Positions 42,279 to 51,327 of a DNA stretch of 64,000 bases are shown here, piece after piece; positions within the stretch are counted from its first letter, which is position 1, and the number at the start of each line of letters is the position of its first letter. The position numbers and the translations under genes are program-made. Below the pieces are notes generated by a model that saw nothing but the letters and a program-made list of their open reading frames with translations, had not been told where the DNA came from and searched no databases. The DNA is from Peribacillus asahii (GTDB taxonomy: Bacteria; Bacillota; Bacilli; Bacillales; DSM-1321). The DNA lies in NCBI RefSeq assembly GCF_004006295.1, contig NZ_CP026095.1:4121501-4185500 (forward strand). The letters run 5' to 3'.

Positions 42279-44642
42279 TCAAGGCTTTAAGACCAACTTC
42301 TCGCCTTCCGGATTGTGTAAAACCGTTTTATGATACTTTCCTTCCACCCAATCATCCGCTTGATCATGATACCATTTGCTTTTCACATGTCCAGATTGTC
42401 CAGGACCAACCGTATGATAAGACTCACTTATATTTTTTAAACCAATAACAAAACGCCACGATCCTCCATGATTAACCGTACCATCATTGAGATAGGAAGC
42501 CGCCTTTACCGTAACAGAACTTCCTCCGACTGGTATACTACCATCAGAGTTAAATAAGTATTGTAACGGCGAAACGCTTGAAAGCGGATGATTAAAGCGA
42601 ACTTGGTGATAGTCTCCCCAACTCCATTTCGCAACGTTGTCCCCTTGCATCTTTTCAATTTCCTTTAGTGTTGTCTGCAAGGAGTTCATCAACACTTGCT
42701 CTAAACCACCTGCTGCTTCTATCCATGGTCCCGGCTCTCCATTTAACGCTCTCCGTAACAGTTGATCCACCGCCTGCTTACGACCACCGAATAACTTCAA
42801 TGTCTCTTCTGGAATTTTTTCTGCAAACAGCACATTTCCTATTTCCTGCATCCACAGATTAAAAATAAGGGGAGCTGCGGCACCTTTATTATCAATATAA
42901 TTCCACTTTTGAAGTGCAGCTAGAGCTTTCTCTTCCTGTACACCCACTGAACCATTCAACACATGTAAAAATTGTGGAGCAAATTCTTTCGCCTGTAAAT
43001 TCATTTCGTCCATCTGCAACCTCTGCATATCTTCTACTGTCAATTTCTTATTAGCTCTCAAATATTCTTGAATGCGCATTTGCCGAAATGACTGCGCCCA
43101 ATTATGACTAATATGATACGGATAATCGTCACCAATCACTTTATTATTCGCTGTTGAGATAAATCCTTCTTTTGGATTGATTGTTTTTGGCAGCTCTTCA
43201 AATGGAATATACCCTTCCCACTCATATTCCTTTGTCCAACCTGGAACAGGAAGCAAGCTATCCCCTTTCTTTCTAATTGGGATTTTACCATTCGCCTTAT
43301 AGGCAATTGTGCCATCCTTAGCCGCAAACACAAAATTTTGGGCTGGTGTTTCAAACTTAAATAGCGCTCGTTCGAATTCATCCCAGTTTTCTGCTCGATT
43401 CATATTTAAAACGGCTTCCAGCTCAGTAGATGGATCAAGCGCTGTCCAACGTAACGCTAAAACAGTATTCTTTCCGCTTGCACCAGCGAATTCAGAAATG
43501 ACAGGGCCATGTCTTGTCACTGTTACTTGATAATCTATTGTTTTTCCGTCTTTTACTTGAATTGGTTCATCTATAATCTTCGCTTTTTTCCACTTGCCTG
43601 CGTATAAAAATTCACTTTTATTCTCCGGATTTCTTCTTTCAATATAGAGGTCCTGTACATCCGGTCCTGTGTTGGTCACCCCCCAAGCAATGTGTTCATT
43701 ATGACCGAGAATAATTCCTGGAATACCAGCAAAGATAACACCGCTTACATTGATAGTTGGAGCTTGTAAATGCATTTGGTACCAAATCGATGGAGTAGCT
43801 AAGCCAAGATGAGGATCATCAGCTAATAAAGCGGAGCCTGATTCAGTTTTCTCACCACTAACAACCCAGTTATTGCTGCCGTTAAATTGATTAGGGATAT
43901 AAGCTTTGGCGAAACTTTGCTCAATATCTAATTCTTCTTTCGAAATCACATATGGCGCATTCTCTGGATAGCTTGGGAATAAATCATAAGCTTGCTCCTT
44001 TGAGAAGCTTTGCAATAAATACTGTCGAAAAGCTTGGTCTTCCCAATGTCCTCCTAAATCAAAAGCCATATACTTAGCAATCGTCAGAGAATCGACTGGA
44101 CTCCAGAACTCTGGTTCATATCCTAATAATGTAAATTCAACCGGCCACTTTCCACTTTTCTGCAATTGTTTAATATACAAATTCACTCCGTCTGCAAAAG
44201 CCTGAAGCACAGCTTTTCCTTCTTTAGAATATTGATTATAAGAAGCTTCCGCTGCTCTTCGCAATCCGAGCGTTCGAAAGTATTTATCCTTCTCAATTGT
44301 CGCTTCACCCACGACCTCACTGAGCCTCCCTGATGCCTGCCTTCTGCTTAAGTCCATTTGAAACAAACGATCTTGCGCTTGAATATAGCCTTGCGCTATA
44401 TATAAATCTTGTTCATTTTTTGCCCGAATATGAGGAACTCCATGTGCATCGCGAATCACTTCAACAGATTGTGACAGCCCAGAAAGAGTCACCTCTCCTT
44501 TCGTTTCTGGAAGAGATCTAGTCACATATAGATTAAAGGCAATAAGGGCTGCTGCAGCTAATAATAGAAGAATCGCCACACCCCATAATGTTCGCCTGCT
44601 CCACTTCCGTTTTGGCTTTTGCTTCGGCAGCACTGTCTCCAT
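42279..44642 (-). CDS. Penicillin acylase family (Ntn hydrolase) precursor
   Basis: 787 residues. An N-terminal TM anchor (about 19-40) follows a basic tail. An A-chain-like segment runs to the autocatalytic Ser at about residue 256 in NGSNNWVVSG, which becomes the N-terminal nucleophile after self-cleavage. The B-chain follows, with LADDPHL, the oxyanion Asn region and WSWGDYHQVRFNHPLS near the C-terminus. Members hydrolyse amide bonds of beta-lactams, acyl-homoserine lactones or other N-acyl compounds. The natural substrate here is unknown. It would act outside the cell, attached to the membrane. A lone gene; RBS AGGTGGGGA. Confidence 0.9.
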   Translation of the reverse strand: METVLPKQKPKRKWSRRTLWGVAILLLLAAAALIAFNLYVTRSLPETKGEVTLSGLSQSVEVIRDAHGVPHIRAKNEQDLYIAQGYIQAQDRLFQMDLSRRQASGRLSEVVGEATIEKDKYFRTLGLRRAAEASYNQYSKEGKAVLQAFADGVNLYIKQLQKSGKWPVEFTLLGYEPEFWSPVDSLTIAKYMAFDLGGHWEDQAFRQYLLQSFSKEQAYDLFPSYPENAPYVISKEELDIEQSFAKAYIPNQFNGSNNWVVSGEKTESGSALLADDPHLGLATPSIWYQMHLQAPTINVSGVIFAGIPGIILGHNEHIAWGVTNTGPDVQDLYIERRNPENKSEFLYAGKWKKAKIIDEPIQVKDGKTIDYQVTVTRHGPVISEFAGASGKNTVLALRWTALDPSTELEAVLNMNRAENWDEFERALFKFETPAQNFVFAAKDGTIAYKANGKIPIRKKGDSLLPVPGWTKEYEWEGYIPFEELPKTINPKEGFISTANNKVIGDDYPYHISHNWAQSFRQMRIQEYLRANKKLTVEDMQRLQMDEMNLQAKEFAPQFLHVLNGSVGVQEEKALAALQKWNYIDNKGAAAPLIFNLWMQEIGNVLFAEKIPEETLKLFGGRKQAVDQLLRRALNGEPGPWIEAAGGLEQVLMNSLQTTLKEIEKMQGDNVAKWSWGDYHQVRFNHPLSSVSPLQYLFNSDGSIPVGGSSVTVKAASYLNDGTVNHGGSWRFVIGLKNISESYHTVGPGQSGHVKSKWYHDQADDWVEGKYHKTVLHNPEGEKLVLKP

Positions 44643-44791
44643 TTCCCCACCTGCTTTCTTAAACTAAGAACTTAGTTATAGGACCTGGCCAATAACCATA
44701 TTATCCCATATAACTTTATTAATACATATTCGCCTTGTATACTATCTTTCCTATCTCAAATTACACATTTATCTAAAAATTCACAGAACAA

Positions 44792-44910
44792 AAGCGCAAG
44801 CGCCTTGATTAGCCCCGACAAGCGGTAGAGAGCCAGAAGGTGAAGTCGCCCTTTGACTTCATCGACTGGGGCAGACTGCGACCTTGAGGGACTAGGCGCT
44901 GGAACTGGAT
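44792..44910. repeat. Single-module palindromic repeat related to hairpin H4
   Basis: About 119 bp with outer arms AGCGCC (44799-44804) and GGCGCT (44895-44900), an inner TGAAGTC / GACTTCA stem, and the sequences AGCCCCGACAAGC and GACCTTGAGGGACTAGG. These correspond to AGCCCCGACAAGC and GACCTCGAGGGGCTAGG of H4 at 29622-29701. Elements with this wording are, as I recall, widespread between genes in Bacillaceae. The rest of 44643-44999 holds nothing else that I can support. Confidence 0.65.
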
Positions 44911-44999
44911 ATCGAAACGCTTATCCACAATTCAAGAATTTTATAGTTTCCTAGACGACAAAAAAGCTGACATTTAATCAGCCCTTTTCTCTATCATTC

Positions 45000-45155
45000 C
45001 TATACTTTAAACGTATGTACTATGCTCTCCATTTCGGCACCCAATTCTTATAAAGAGTGCGTAAAAGAACTGATTTCTTCGGTAGCTGCCGCTTGTTCAT
45101 TAACCGCGTTCATCACACTTTCTGTTGCTGTCTCTACTTTTTCATCGCTTTCGTC
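45000..45155 (-). pseudogene. Relic of a chemoreceptor C-terminus
   Basis: Read on the minus strand, this stretch encodes DEKVETATESVMNAVNEQ, then AAATEEISSFTHSL, a TAA stop (plus-strand bases 45048-45050), then ELGAEMESIVHTFKV and TAG. That is the tail of a methyl-accepting chemotaxis protein, with the final FKV typical. The rest of the receptor (TMs, HAMP, signalling tip) is missing, and the reading frame begins within the last codons of the neighbouring small gene. It is therefore a decayed fragment, not a gene. No terminator is evident for it. Confidence 0.75.
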
Positions 45156-45471
45156 TAATTTCAATGACTTCCTTTTTATCATAGGTGATATAAACCGTTT
45201 CACCAATTTTATAATTAATATAGCGATCGCAATCGATTTCTAACGTCTCACCGTTACTAAAATCCATCGCACAATTTGACCCTTCTTCTGTTTGCGAAAC
45301 AGAAATGACTTTTTCTGTTTTAAATCCAATGGCTTTCCCATCACCGAAGTGAGGATAATATTTTTCTTCAATCACGACTTTTTCTAGGCCTCTCGGATTT
45401 ACAGAAGTGAAAATGGTGAGTGTAACAAATACTCCGACTAAGAATACTAGAATAATTGCTTTAGGATTCAA
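45142..45471 (-). CDS. Small membrane-anchored protein of unknown function
   Basis: 109 residues with one N-terminal TM (about 5-23, AIILVFLVGVFVTLTIFTS) and a soluble beta-rich domain outside. Features: VVIEEKYYPHFGDGKAIGFKTEKVISVS, one CAMDFSNGETLEIDCD segment with two Cys that could form a disulfide, then YKIGETVYITYDKKEVIEI. The family is not recognised. Its stop codon lies inside the chemoreceptor relic, so the original gene end may have been altered by that joining event. The start has AAGGGAAGTGTGTG upstream. Confidence 0.6.
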   Translation of the reverse strand: MNPKAIILVFLVGVFVTLTIFTSVNPRGLEKVVIEEKYYPHFGDGKAIGFKTEKVISVSQTEEGSNCAMDFSNGETLEIDCDRYINYKIGETVYITYDKKEVIEIRRKR

Positions 45472-45626
45472 TCACACACTTCCCTTTTGATTAGAAAACT
45501 CGACTCTAGTTCGCTTTTAAGACAGAGACTCTGTTCTCCTTATACTATCAGCCTTAAATTGGCTACTAAACTGAGATTACTTCTCAGCAACCAATCATAC
45601 ATTTTAGTAGTACAAGAAAATATATT

Positions 45627-46853
45627 TCAGAACAAGCGTGAATATGCTCGTTTCTTCACCTTCTCAATCGATAACGAACACATCATAGCCAACATAAGTA
45701 AAATGGATACAGAAGCAATCACGCCGGGCCATGCGAATCGATGCAGAAATAGTCCGCCTACAGCCCCAACGATACTCGAACCTGCATAATAAAATAATAA
45801 ATAGAGAGAAGAAGCTTGAGCTTTCTCTGTTTTATCCGCAAGTAGCCCCACCCAGCTGCTCGCAATCGAATGAGCACCAAAGAAACCAAACGTAAATAAT
45901 GCTAAACCGATTATCTTCAATGCTAAAGGAGCAGCTAATGTAACGAGAGCGCCTACAGCCATAATCAAAATACCTAATGCCATTACTTTTGTCCGTTCAA
46001 ACCGATCCGCCATTTTCCCCATCCATGTCGAGCTAAATGTACCTACTAAATAGATAAGGAAAATGAAACCAATCACTGTTTGTGACAAATTATATGGTGG
46101 TTCCATAAGCGGAATGCCTACATAATTATAAACAGTAACAAACGAGCCCATTAAAAAAAAGGCAATCAGAAATAAACAAATAAGCTCTCGTTTTTTCAAA
46201 TTATTTAGTAACGATTGCTTCATCCAAGAAAGCGAAATAGAGTGACGAACCGTATGTTGAGGTGCAGGCAACATCCACCAAAAAGCGAAACTAATGAGTA
46301 AACTTAACACACCAAGGCTTCCAATGGCTACTTGCCAAGAAAAATGATCTGTTAGTACTCCAATAATCAACCGGCCTGAAAGTCCGCCAATACTCGAACC
46401 GCTCACATATACTCCAATCACATACCCTAAGCTTTTGGGGTGAAATTCTTCATTAATATAAGCCATTGCGATTGCTGGAAATCCAGCTAATACTGCACCT
46501 TGCAAAGCCCGAATAGCAATGAGCGTATACAAATTAGACGTTAAAGCGACACATATTGATAAAATAGCAGATAAGGTTAACGCTATCCCCATCGTTTTTT
46601 TTCGATCAATCTTTTCCGATAAAAACGAAACAATCAACAAACAAATGGCTAATGTCCCCGTCGAAAACGAAAGCGTTAAACTCGCTGTAGCCGGCGTCAC
46701 ACTGAATTGTTTAACAAACATTGGAATCACTGGCTGTGTGCTATATAAATCCGCAAACGTGACAAAGCTTCCAAGAAATAACGCTAAAAGGGTGACTCGA
46801 AATGACTTTCCTGATAGATCAATATACTTCACAATCTTCAGACCTTTCGACAT
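45627..46853 (-). CDS. MFS transporter, 12 TM (YnfM/AraJ-like)
   Basis: 408 residues and about 12 TM helices. The N-terminal half contains FVTFADLYSTQPVIPMFVKQFSVTPA and the motif A-like loop SEKIDRKKTMG; the second half contains GKMADRFERTKVM. The YSTQPVIP phrase is typical of the AraJ/YnfM group of sugar or drug exporters. Substrate unknown. The ATG at 46853 lacks a good ribosome binding site, while a GTG at 46832 has GAAAGGT 9 bp upstream, so translation may start seven residues later. An inverted repeat at 46975-46996 lies upstream. Confidence 0.85.
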   Translation of the reverse strand: MSKGLKIVKYIDLSGKSFRVTLLALFLGSFVTFADLYSTQPVIPMFVKQFSVTPATASLTLSFSTGTLAICLLIVSFLSEKIDRKKTMGIALTLSAILSICVALTSNLYTLIAIRALQGAVLAGFPAIAMAYINEEFHPKSLGYVIGVYVSGSSIGGLSGRLIIGVLTDHFSWQVAIGSLGVLSLLISFAFWWMLPAPQHTVRHSISLSWMKQSLLNNLKKRELICLFLIAFFLMGSFVTVYNYVGIPLMEPPYNLSQTVIGFIFLIYLVGTFSSTWMGKMADRFERTKVMALGILIMAVGALVTLAAPLALKIIGLALFTFGFFGAHSIASSWVGLLADKTEKAQASSLYLLFYYAGSSIVGAVGGLFLHRFAWPGVIASVSILLMLAMMCSLSIEKVKKRAYSRLF

Positions 46854-46974
46854 AAACTACTATTATCGTAATACTTTTTCCGAATATTGTCTATTTCCAT
46901 ATATATAGGTTCTACCTGTTAAAACGACATAAACATGTTTATTGGAATACGCTGTTGATTTTTAACTCCCGCTT

Positions 46975-46996
46975 GTGTGAGACCATGTTCTCACAC
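46975..46996. promoter_or_regulatory. Inverted repeat upstream of the MFS gene
   Basis: GTGTGAGA, CCATGT, TCTCACAC: a perfect 8-bp inverted repeat with 6-bp spacer, about 120 bp before the MFS start. It is GC-richer than its surroundings and has no T-run, so it looks more like an operator than a terminator. No regulator gene adjoins it. Confidence 0.4.
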
Positions 46997-47043
46997 GCTT
47001 TTCAGCTATAATGAAATGAACATAAGCTTGTTTCACACAGCCG

Positions 47044-47069
47044 AAAAAAGCCTCACCGAATGGGGAGGC
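47044..47069 (-). terminator. Terminator of uppP
   Basis: GCCTC / GAGGC stem with six T on the minus strand, 10 bp after the uppP stop. The stem is short but well placed. Confidence 0.7.
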
Positions 47070-47078
47070 CCTTGCACT

Positions 47079-47897
47079 TTACCAAATAATAAACATTAAA
47101 ATAACAGCAATAACAATACGATAAATCGCAAATGGTGTAAGCTTAATTTTATCAATCAGCTGTAAGAAGAATCTAATAAAAATAAGCGCAAAAATGAAGG
47201 CACTTACGAAACCGACAATGAAGAATGGAATCATATCAGGTGTAAAGAACTCCCAATATTTCATCATTTTCAATAAACTTGCACCAGCCATAATTGGCAC
47301 AGCCATAATAAAGGTAAAATCAGATGCCGCTCGGTAGCTCATCCCAAGTAATACCCCACCTGAAATGGTTGAACCGGAGCGTGAAAATCCTGGCCATAGG
47401 GCGATACACTGAAACAAACCAACCTGAAATGCTTGTTTATATGTAATCTGATCGACAGTTTGTGCCGTTACCTTTGGACGGAACTTATCTGCAGCAATCA
47501 TTAAAAATGCTCCAAAAAAGAGACCTACTACAACCGTTTCAACAGAAAATAAATATTCATCAATCCAATCTTCAAACAATAGACCAAACACCATCGCAGG
47601 TAAAAGTCCAACAAAAATTTGTAATAAATTCAACTTCGGACCGTTTGCAGCCTCTTTTTTCTTCAAACCTAATAGGTCCATAAATCGACCCCAAAACAAA
47701 ACAACAACCGCTAAAATAGAACCAAGTTGAATCACAACTTTAAATGCATTTGCAACTTCACTACCTAGCAATTCTTGCGATTTTAACCATAAATCATCGA
47801 CAATAATCATATGTCCTGTTGACGAAACAGGAGCAAACTCTGTTAGTCCTTCAACAAGCCCTAAAATAACAGCTACGAATAATTCCCATAAATTCAT
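47079..47897 (-). CDS. uppP: Undecaprenyl-diphosphatase UppP (BacA)
   Basis: A 272-residue membrane enzyme that dephosphorylates undecaprenyl pyrophosphate, recycling the lipid carrier for wall synthesis; extra copies give bacitracin tolerance. Two family motifs are intact: the Glu-rich LVEGLTEFAPVSSTGHMI near residue 15 and PGFSRSGSTISGG near residue 170. About eight hydrophobic helices. The position 'APVSS' replaces the more common 'LPVSS', a mild variation. The ATG at 47897 follows GAGGTGG. Confidence 0.95.
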   Translation of the reverse strand: MNLWELFVAVILGLVEGLTEFAPVSSTGHMIIVDDLWLKSQELLGSEVANAFKVVIQLGSILAVVVLFWGRFMDLLGLKKKEAANGPKLNLLQIFVGLLPAMVFGLLFEDWIDEYLFSVETVVVGLFFGAFLMIAADKFRPKVTAQTVDQITYKQAFQVGLFQCIALWPGFSRSGSTISGGVLLGMSYRAASDFTFIMAVPIMAGASLLKMMKYWEFFTPDMIPFFIVGFVSAFIFALIFIRFFLQLIDKIKLTPFAIYRIVIAVILMFIIW

Positions 47898-48056
47898 CTT
47901 GCCACCTCAGCATTTTTTACTTACATAGCTAGATTCTATCGCTTGTTCACTATAAAGTCTAATGTAAATTGCTGAAATCTTTATGTACAATAAGTAAAAT
48001 AATAACATCCTATACTTTATAAAACGCTTTATTATCAACAAATCCTTACAAACAAG

Positions 48057-48087
48057 AAAAAGAAGGAGAACTATGCTCCTTCTTTTT
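48057..48087 (-). terminator. Terminator of the SASP gene
   Basis: A perfect 12-bp stem (AAAAAGAAGGAG / CTCCTTCTTTTT, 7-nt loop) with A and T runs, 24 bp after the stop. Confidence 0.9.
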
Positions 48088-48110
48088 CAATCCATATTTA
48101 TTAAGTTTAA

Positions 48111-48305
48111 TTAACGACCGCCTAGTTGTTGTTCGGCCATTTGTACTAAACGCTTTGTAATTTCTCCACCAACTGATCCGTTTGCACGGGAAGTTGTGTC
48201 AGGCCCTAAATTCACACCAAATTCACTAGCAATTTCATACTTCATTTGCTCAAGAGCTTGTTCTACTCCAGGCACTAATAAGTTGTTGCTATTGTTATTT
48301 GCCAT
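48111..48305 (-). CDS. Alpha/beta-type small acid-soluble spore protein
   Basis: 64 residues. The GPR protease site region is present ([32 protein letters not shown]), with a Gln/Asn-rich N-terminus and a [13 protein letters not shown] helix. These proteins coat spore DNA and protect it from UV and heat, and are degraded in germination. The open frame extends to a GTG at 48314, but that codon overlaps the AGGAGG site; the ATG at 48305 is the real start. Expression should be forespore-specific (sigma G), inferred from family. Confidence 0.95.
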   Translation of the reverse strand: MANNNSNNLLVPGVEQALEQMKYEIASEFGVNLGPDTTSRANGSVGGEITKRLVQMAEQQLGGR

Positions 48306-48431
48306 GTTTATCACCTCCTAGTACTATTATCTTTCATCATTCAAAAATTATAATTGCCAAATTAATGCATCATGAATCGTTATTCAAATACATACAATTC
48401 TTATATCGTAGTGTTTTAGGAGGGAAGTACA

Positions 48432-49718
48432 TTGCAAATCCACGTTGTCAAACCAGGTCAAACGTTATTTAGTATCGCTCAAACATATAGCGTCGGTGTC
48501 GATAGAATTATTCAAACAAATCAGCTTCCAAATCCCAACAATCTTGTCACCGGTCAAGCACTTGTCATTCCGATTATCGGCAGTTATCATTTCGTACAAC
48601 CAGGCGACAGTTTATATACAATCTCAGAAAAAGCAAGCATTCCATATGAACAAATTGTAAGAGCCAACGGCATTTCCCCTGCTGCCCAATTAACCATTAA
48701 CACTCGTCTCTACATCCCAGCTCGTCAAAAAACAACAGCTGAATTTGTCGGTTATGTGGAGTCCCGCGATGAAACTGTTTCAAAAACGTTAGAAGCATCC
48801 GCCATAGAAAGTGCTCCTTATTTAACTCACCTTGCCCCTTTTAGCTTTCAAGCACTTCGGGATGGCTCATTAAAGGAACCGATACTAAGTAATTTCTCAG
48901 ACATCGCTAGAGATAATCGGACAATCTTAATGATGGTCATCAACAACCTGGAAAACGGCCAATTTAGCGAAGAGCTTGGTTATATCCTATTAAACAGTAC
49001 ATCTGTACAAAACAAACTGTTGAATAACATTACAACGACTGCACAAAAATACAACTTTAAACATATTCATTTTGACTTTGAATATCTGCGTTCCACTGAT
49101 CGAGAAACATATAATCAATTTTTACGAAAAGCGAAAGAACGCTTCCACAAAGAAGGCTGGCTCCTTTCAACCTCCTTAGCTCCAAAGACAAACAGGGAGC
49201 AAAAGGGGCGTTGGTATGAAAGTCATGATTATAAAGCACATGGTGAAATTGTTGATATGGTGGTAATTATGCCCTATGAATGGGGCTACAGCAGAGGTCC
49301 TGCAATGGCTGTATCACCGATTGGCCCTGTTCGCCAAGTATTGGAATATGCCGTATCTGAAATGCCTTCAAAAAAAATTGTAATGGGGCACAACCCATAT
49401 GGTTACGATTGGACACTTCCATTCGTACAAGGGTCGACAGCCAAAGCGATTAGTCCTCAACGAGCTATTCAAATTGCGGCTGCAAATCAAGCGGTGATTG
49501 AATACGATGAAAAAGCACAAGCTCCTTTTTTTCATTACAAAGATCAAGCGGAAAAAAAACATGAAGTCTGGTTTGAAGATGCTCGTTCGATTCAAGCAAA
49601 ATTCGATTTATTGAAAGAATTAAACTTACGGGGAATGAGCTATTGGAAATTAGGACTTTCCTTCCCTCAAAATTGGCTGCTCATTAGTGATAATTTTAAT
49701 GTTAGAAAGCGTAGTTAA
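48432..49718 (+). CDS. sleL: Spore cortex-lytic N-acetylglucosaminidase, two LysM plus GH18 (SleL/YaaH)
   Basis: 428 residues, the length of B. subtilis YaaH. Two LysM domains bind peptidoglycan: residues 1-47 (HVVKPGQTLFSIAQTYSV) and 50-95 (HFVQPGDSLYTISEKA). A GH18 hydrolase follows (about 105-425), with the strand-4 catalytic segment HIHFDFEYL, MPYEWG and a C-terminal GMSYWKLG. It degrades spore cortex fragments during germination. The start codon is TTG at 48432, preceded by AGGAGGG. No signal peptide, as expected for a protein put into the spore coat by LysM binding. Adjacent to, but divergent from, a SASP gene. Confidence 0.93.
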   Translation: MQIHVVKPGQTLFSIAQTYSVGVDRIIQTNQLPNPNNLVTGQALVIPIIGSYHFVQPGDSLYTISEKASIPYEQIVRANGISPAAQLTINTRLYIPARQKTTAEFVGYVESRDETVSKTLEASAIESAPYLTHLAPFSFQALRDGSLKEPILSNFSDIARDNRTILMMVINNLENGQFSEELGYILLNSTSVQNKLLNNITTTAQKYNFKHIHFDFEYLRSTDRETYNQFLRKAKERFHKEGWLLSTSLAPKTNREQKGRWYESHDYKAHGEIVDMVVIMPYEWGYSRGPAMAVSPIGPVRQVLEYAVSEMPSKKIVMGHNPYGYDWTLPFVQGSTAKAISPQRAIQIAAANQAVIEYDEKAQAPFFHYKDQAEKKHEVWFEDARSIQAKFDLLKELNLRGMSYWKLGLSFPQNWLLISDNFNVRKRS

Positions 49719-49824
49719 TCCACTCGCCTTCCCTCCTAATGGGGGGCTTTATTCGTTTTATACCTTATGAACTTTTCCTTTTTTGCCCATACTATAGAAA
49801 GGCTCGAAAGGTGGATTTTCTAAA

Positions 49825-50817
49825 ATGTCTCATACGAATATTGTTAGCCGTAAATTTTCACGTATCCCCTATTTATTGAAATTGTTATCTATTGTTTTCG
49901 TATTTTTGTTTCTATTTGGGACACTCATTCATTTAATTGAACCAGACACTTTCCCTAAAATAACCGATGGAATTTGGTGGGTAATTGTAACAATAGCAAC
50001 AGTTGGCTATGGAGACTATGCACCAAAAACTTTAGTCGGCAGAATAATTGGCACTATACTCATTTTAACTGGTGTAGGCATTCTTACCTCCTATTTTGCA
50101 TCCATTGCTAAAGTAGCCATTTCAAAAGAAGAACAATTTTTAAACGGCACAAAAACTTTTAATGGAAGTAACCACTATATTATTGTCGGATGGAATGAAC
50201 GTTCAAAAACAATTATTGAGGAAATTCATGAGAGGAGACATGAACAAGCCATTGTATTAATTGACAATACATTACGAGAACATCCCCTTCCACGAACAAA
50301 TATCCATTTTGTACAGGGAAGAGCAACTGTAGATGATGTGTTATTAAAAGCAAATATAAGAGAAGCCTCTCTGGTCCTTATTACGACTGATTTTAAGCAA
50401 AACGAAATGCAGACCGATATGTTTTCTATTTTAACCTTACTTGCCGTAAAAGGTTTGAATCCAAATGTATATTGTCTAGTAGAAATTTTAACCCAAGAAC
50501 AGAAAGAGAATGCAAGAAGAGCTGGAGCAGATGGATTAGTGGAAACTAATAAGTTCGCTAGTGAATATATATTACATTTCCTGCTATCAGGACAAGCCGT
50601 AGAAATTCAAGGAGAATGGTTTGGCATTCATATTGCTGAACTGGCTATGCAGCATGAATGGACACATCTAACGTTTCAGCAATTAAGCAATCTTTTGTTA
50701 GAGCAGGATATTCTTTTAATTGGCATTATGAGAGGAGGCAAAAAACGATTCAAACCCCCTGCTCACACCCCCTTACAAGCAAATGATTCTTTATTAATCA
50801 TGGCAGAAAGTTATTAA
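49825..50817 (+). CDS. yugO: K+ channel with RCK (TrkA-N) domain, YugO type
   Basis: 330 residues. Two TM helices (about 18-38 and 70-95) flank a pore loop with the K+ filter TVGYGD (59-64). A cytoplasmic RCK domain begins near residue 112 (NHYIIVGWNERSK) and a TrkA-C-like domain follows to the end (LLLEQDILLIGIMRGG...LLIMAES). This is the MthK-like architecture of B. subtilis YugO, which has been tied to K+ signalling in biofilms. The ATG follows AAAGGTGG. Its stop lies 3 bp from the convergent yugN stop with no hairpin between, so readthrough is possible. Confidence 0.93.
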   Translation: MSHTNIVSRKFSRIPYLLKLLSIVFVFLFLFGTLIHLIEPDTFPKITDGIWWVIVTIATVGYGDYAPKTLVGRIIGTILILTGVGILTSYFASIAKVAISKEEQFLNGTKTFNGSNHYIIVGWNERSKTIIEEIHERRHEQAIVLIDNTLREHPLPRTNIHFVQGRATVDDVLLKANIREASLVLITTDFKQNEMQTDMFSILTLLAVKGLNPNVYCLVEILTQEQKENARRAGADGLVETNKFASEYILHFLLSGQAVEIQGEWFGIHIAELAMQHEWTHLTFQQLSNLLLEQDILLIGIMRGGKKRFKPPAHTPLQANDSLLIMAESY

Positions 50818-50820
50818 GCG

Positions 50821-51222
50821 TTATAACAATGCCTTTTCTACATCTTGGACAAGGGATTTCCCATAGGAAATATACTTCTCTGGGAAATCTGCGTCTGAAT
50901 CTTCTGGAGCGGCAAATTGGTTAAAGGAGGCGGAGAAATTACCAATATCCCCGTCATTATCCAAATCTCCTTCATATTGATGCGCTAACAAATAAGGACG
51001 CAATAGCTTGACTTTTGTTCCATCACGATCAAGCGTTCCATCAACAGCTTGGAATGGAAGACGCAGAAATTGATAACCATCTTTATTATTAATTAAATAA
51101 TCAAAAGAACCGTGGTCGTAATCCCAATTCCCACCAATTACATAACCAAGAGGTTTCAGCTTTTGTTCTAAATCCCATAAACTAAATGTTTTCCCTTCCA
51201 ATTCGGATGAAACTTCAATCAT
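50821..51222 (-). CDS. yugN: YugN-like family protein
   Basis: A soluble 133-residue protein. It has the YugN pattern GYVIGGNWDYDHGSFDYLINNKDGYQFLRLPFQAVDG followed by LRPYLLAHQYEGDLDNDGDIGN. Function unknown. Gene order next to yugO and pgi agrees with B. subtilis. RBS AAGGAG precedes the ATG at 51222. Confidence 0.9.
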   Translation of the reverse strand: MIEVSSELEGKTFSLWDLEQKLKPLGYVIGGNWDYDHGSFDYLINNKDGYQFLRLPFQAVDGTLDRDGTKVKLLRPYLLAHQYEGDLDNDGDIGNFSASFNQFAAPEDSDADFPEKYISYGKSLVQDVEKALL

Positions 51223-51327
51223 GACTAAAACTCCTTCTATCTATTTTTTTCTTAGTGTAGCCAAATGCCTTTAAAACATGCTCTCAAAGAAAATGAGCGC
51301 CTTCAACGGAAGACACTCTCCAAATCA

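Noticed and set aside
45022..45243. Plus-strand open frame over the chemoreceptor relic
   Set aside because: The minus-strand reading gives clear chemoreceptor tail sequence; the plus-strand translation is its complement.
45487..45789. 100-codon plus-strand open frame at the 3' end of an MFS gene
   Set aside because: Lies largely antisense to the conserved MFS C-terminus; low-complexity translation with no family resemblance.
49722..49750. Weak GC-rich hairpin between sleL and yugO
   Set aside because: Arms are short and mismatched (GCC/CCC against GGG/GGC) and the T-run is poor; not supported as a terminator.
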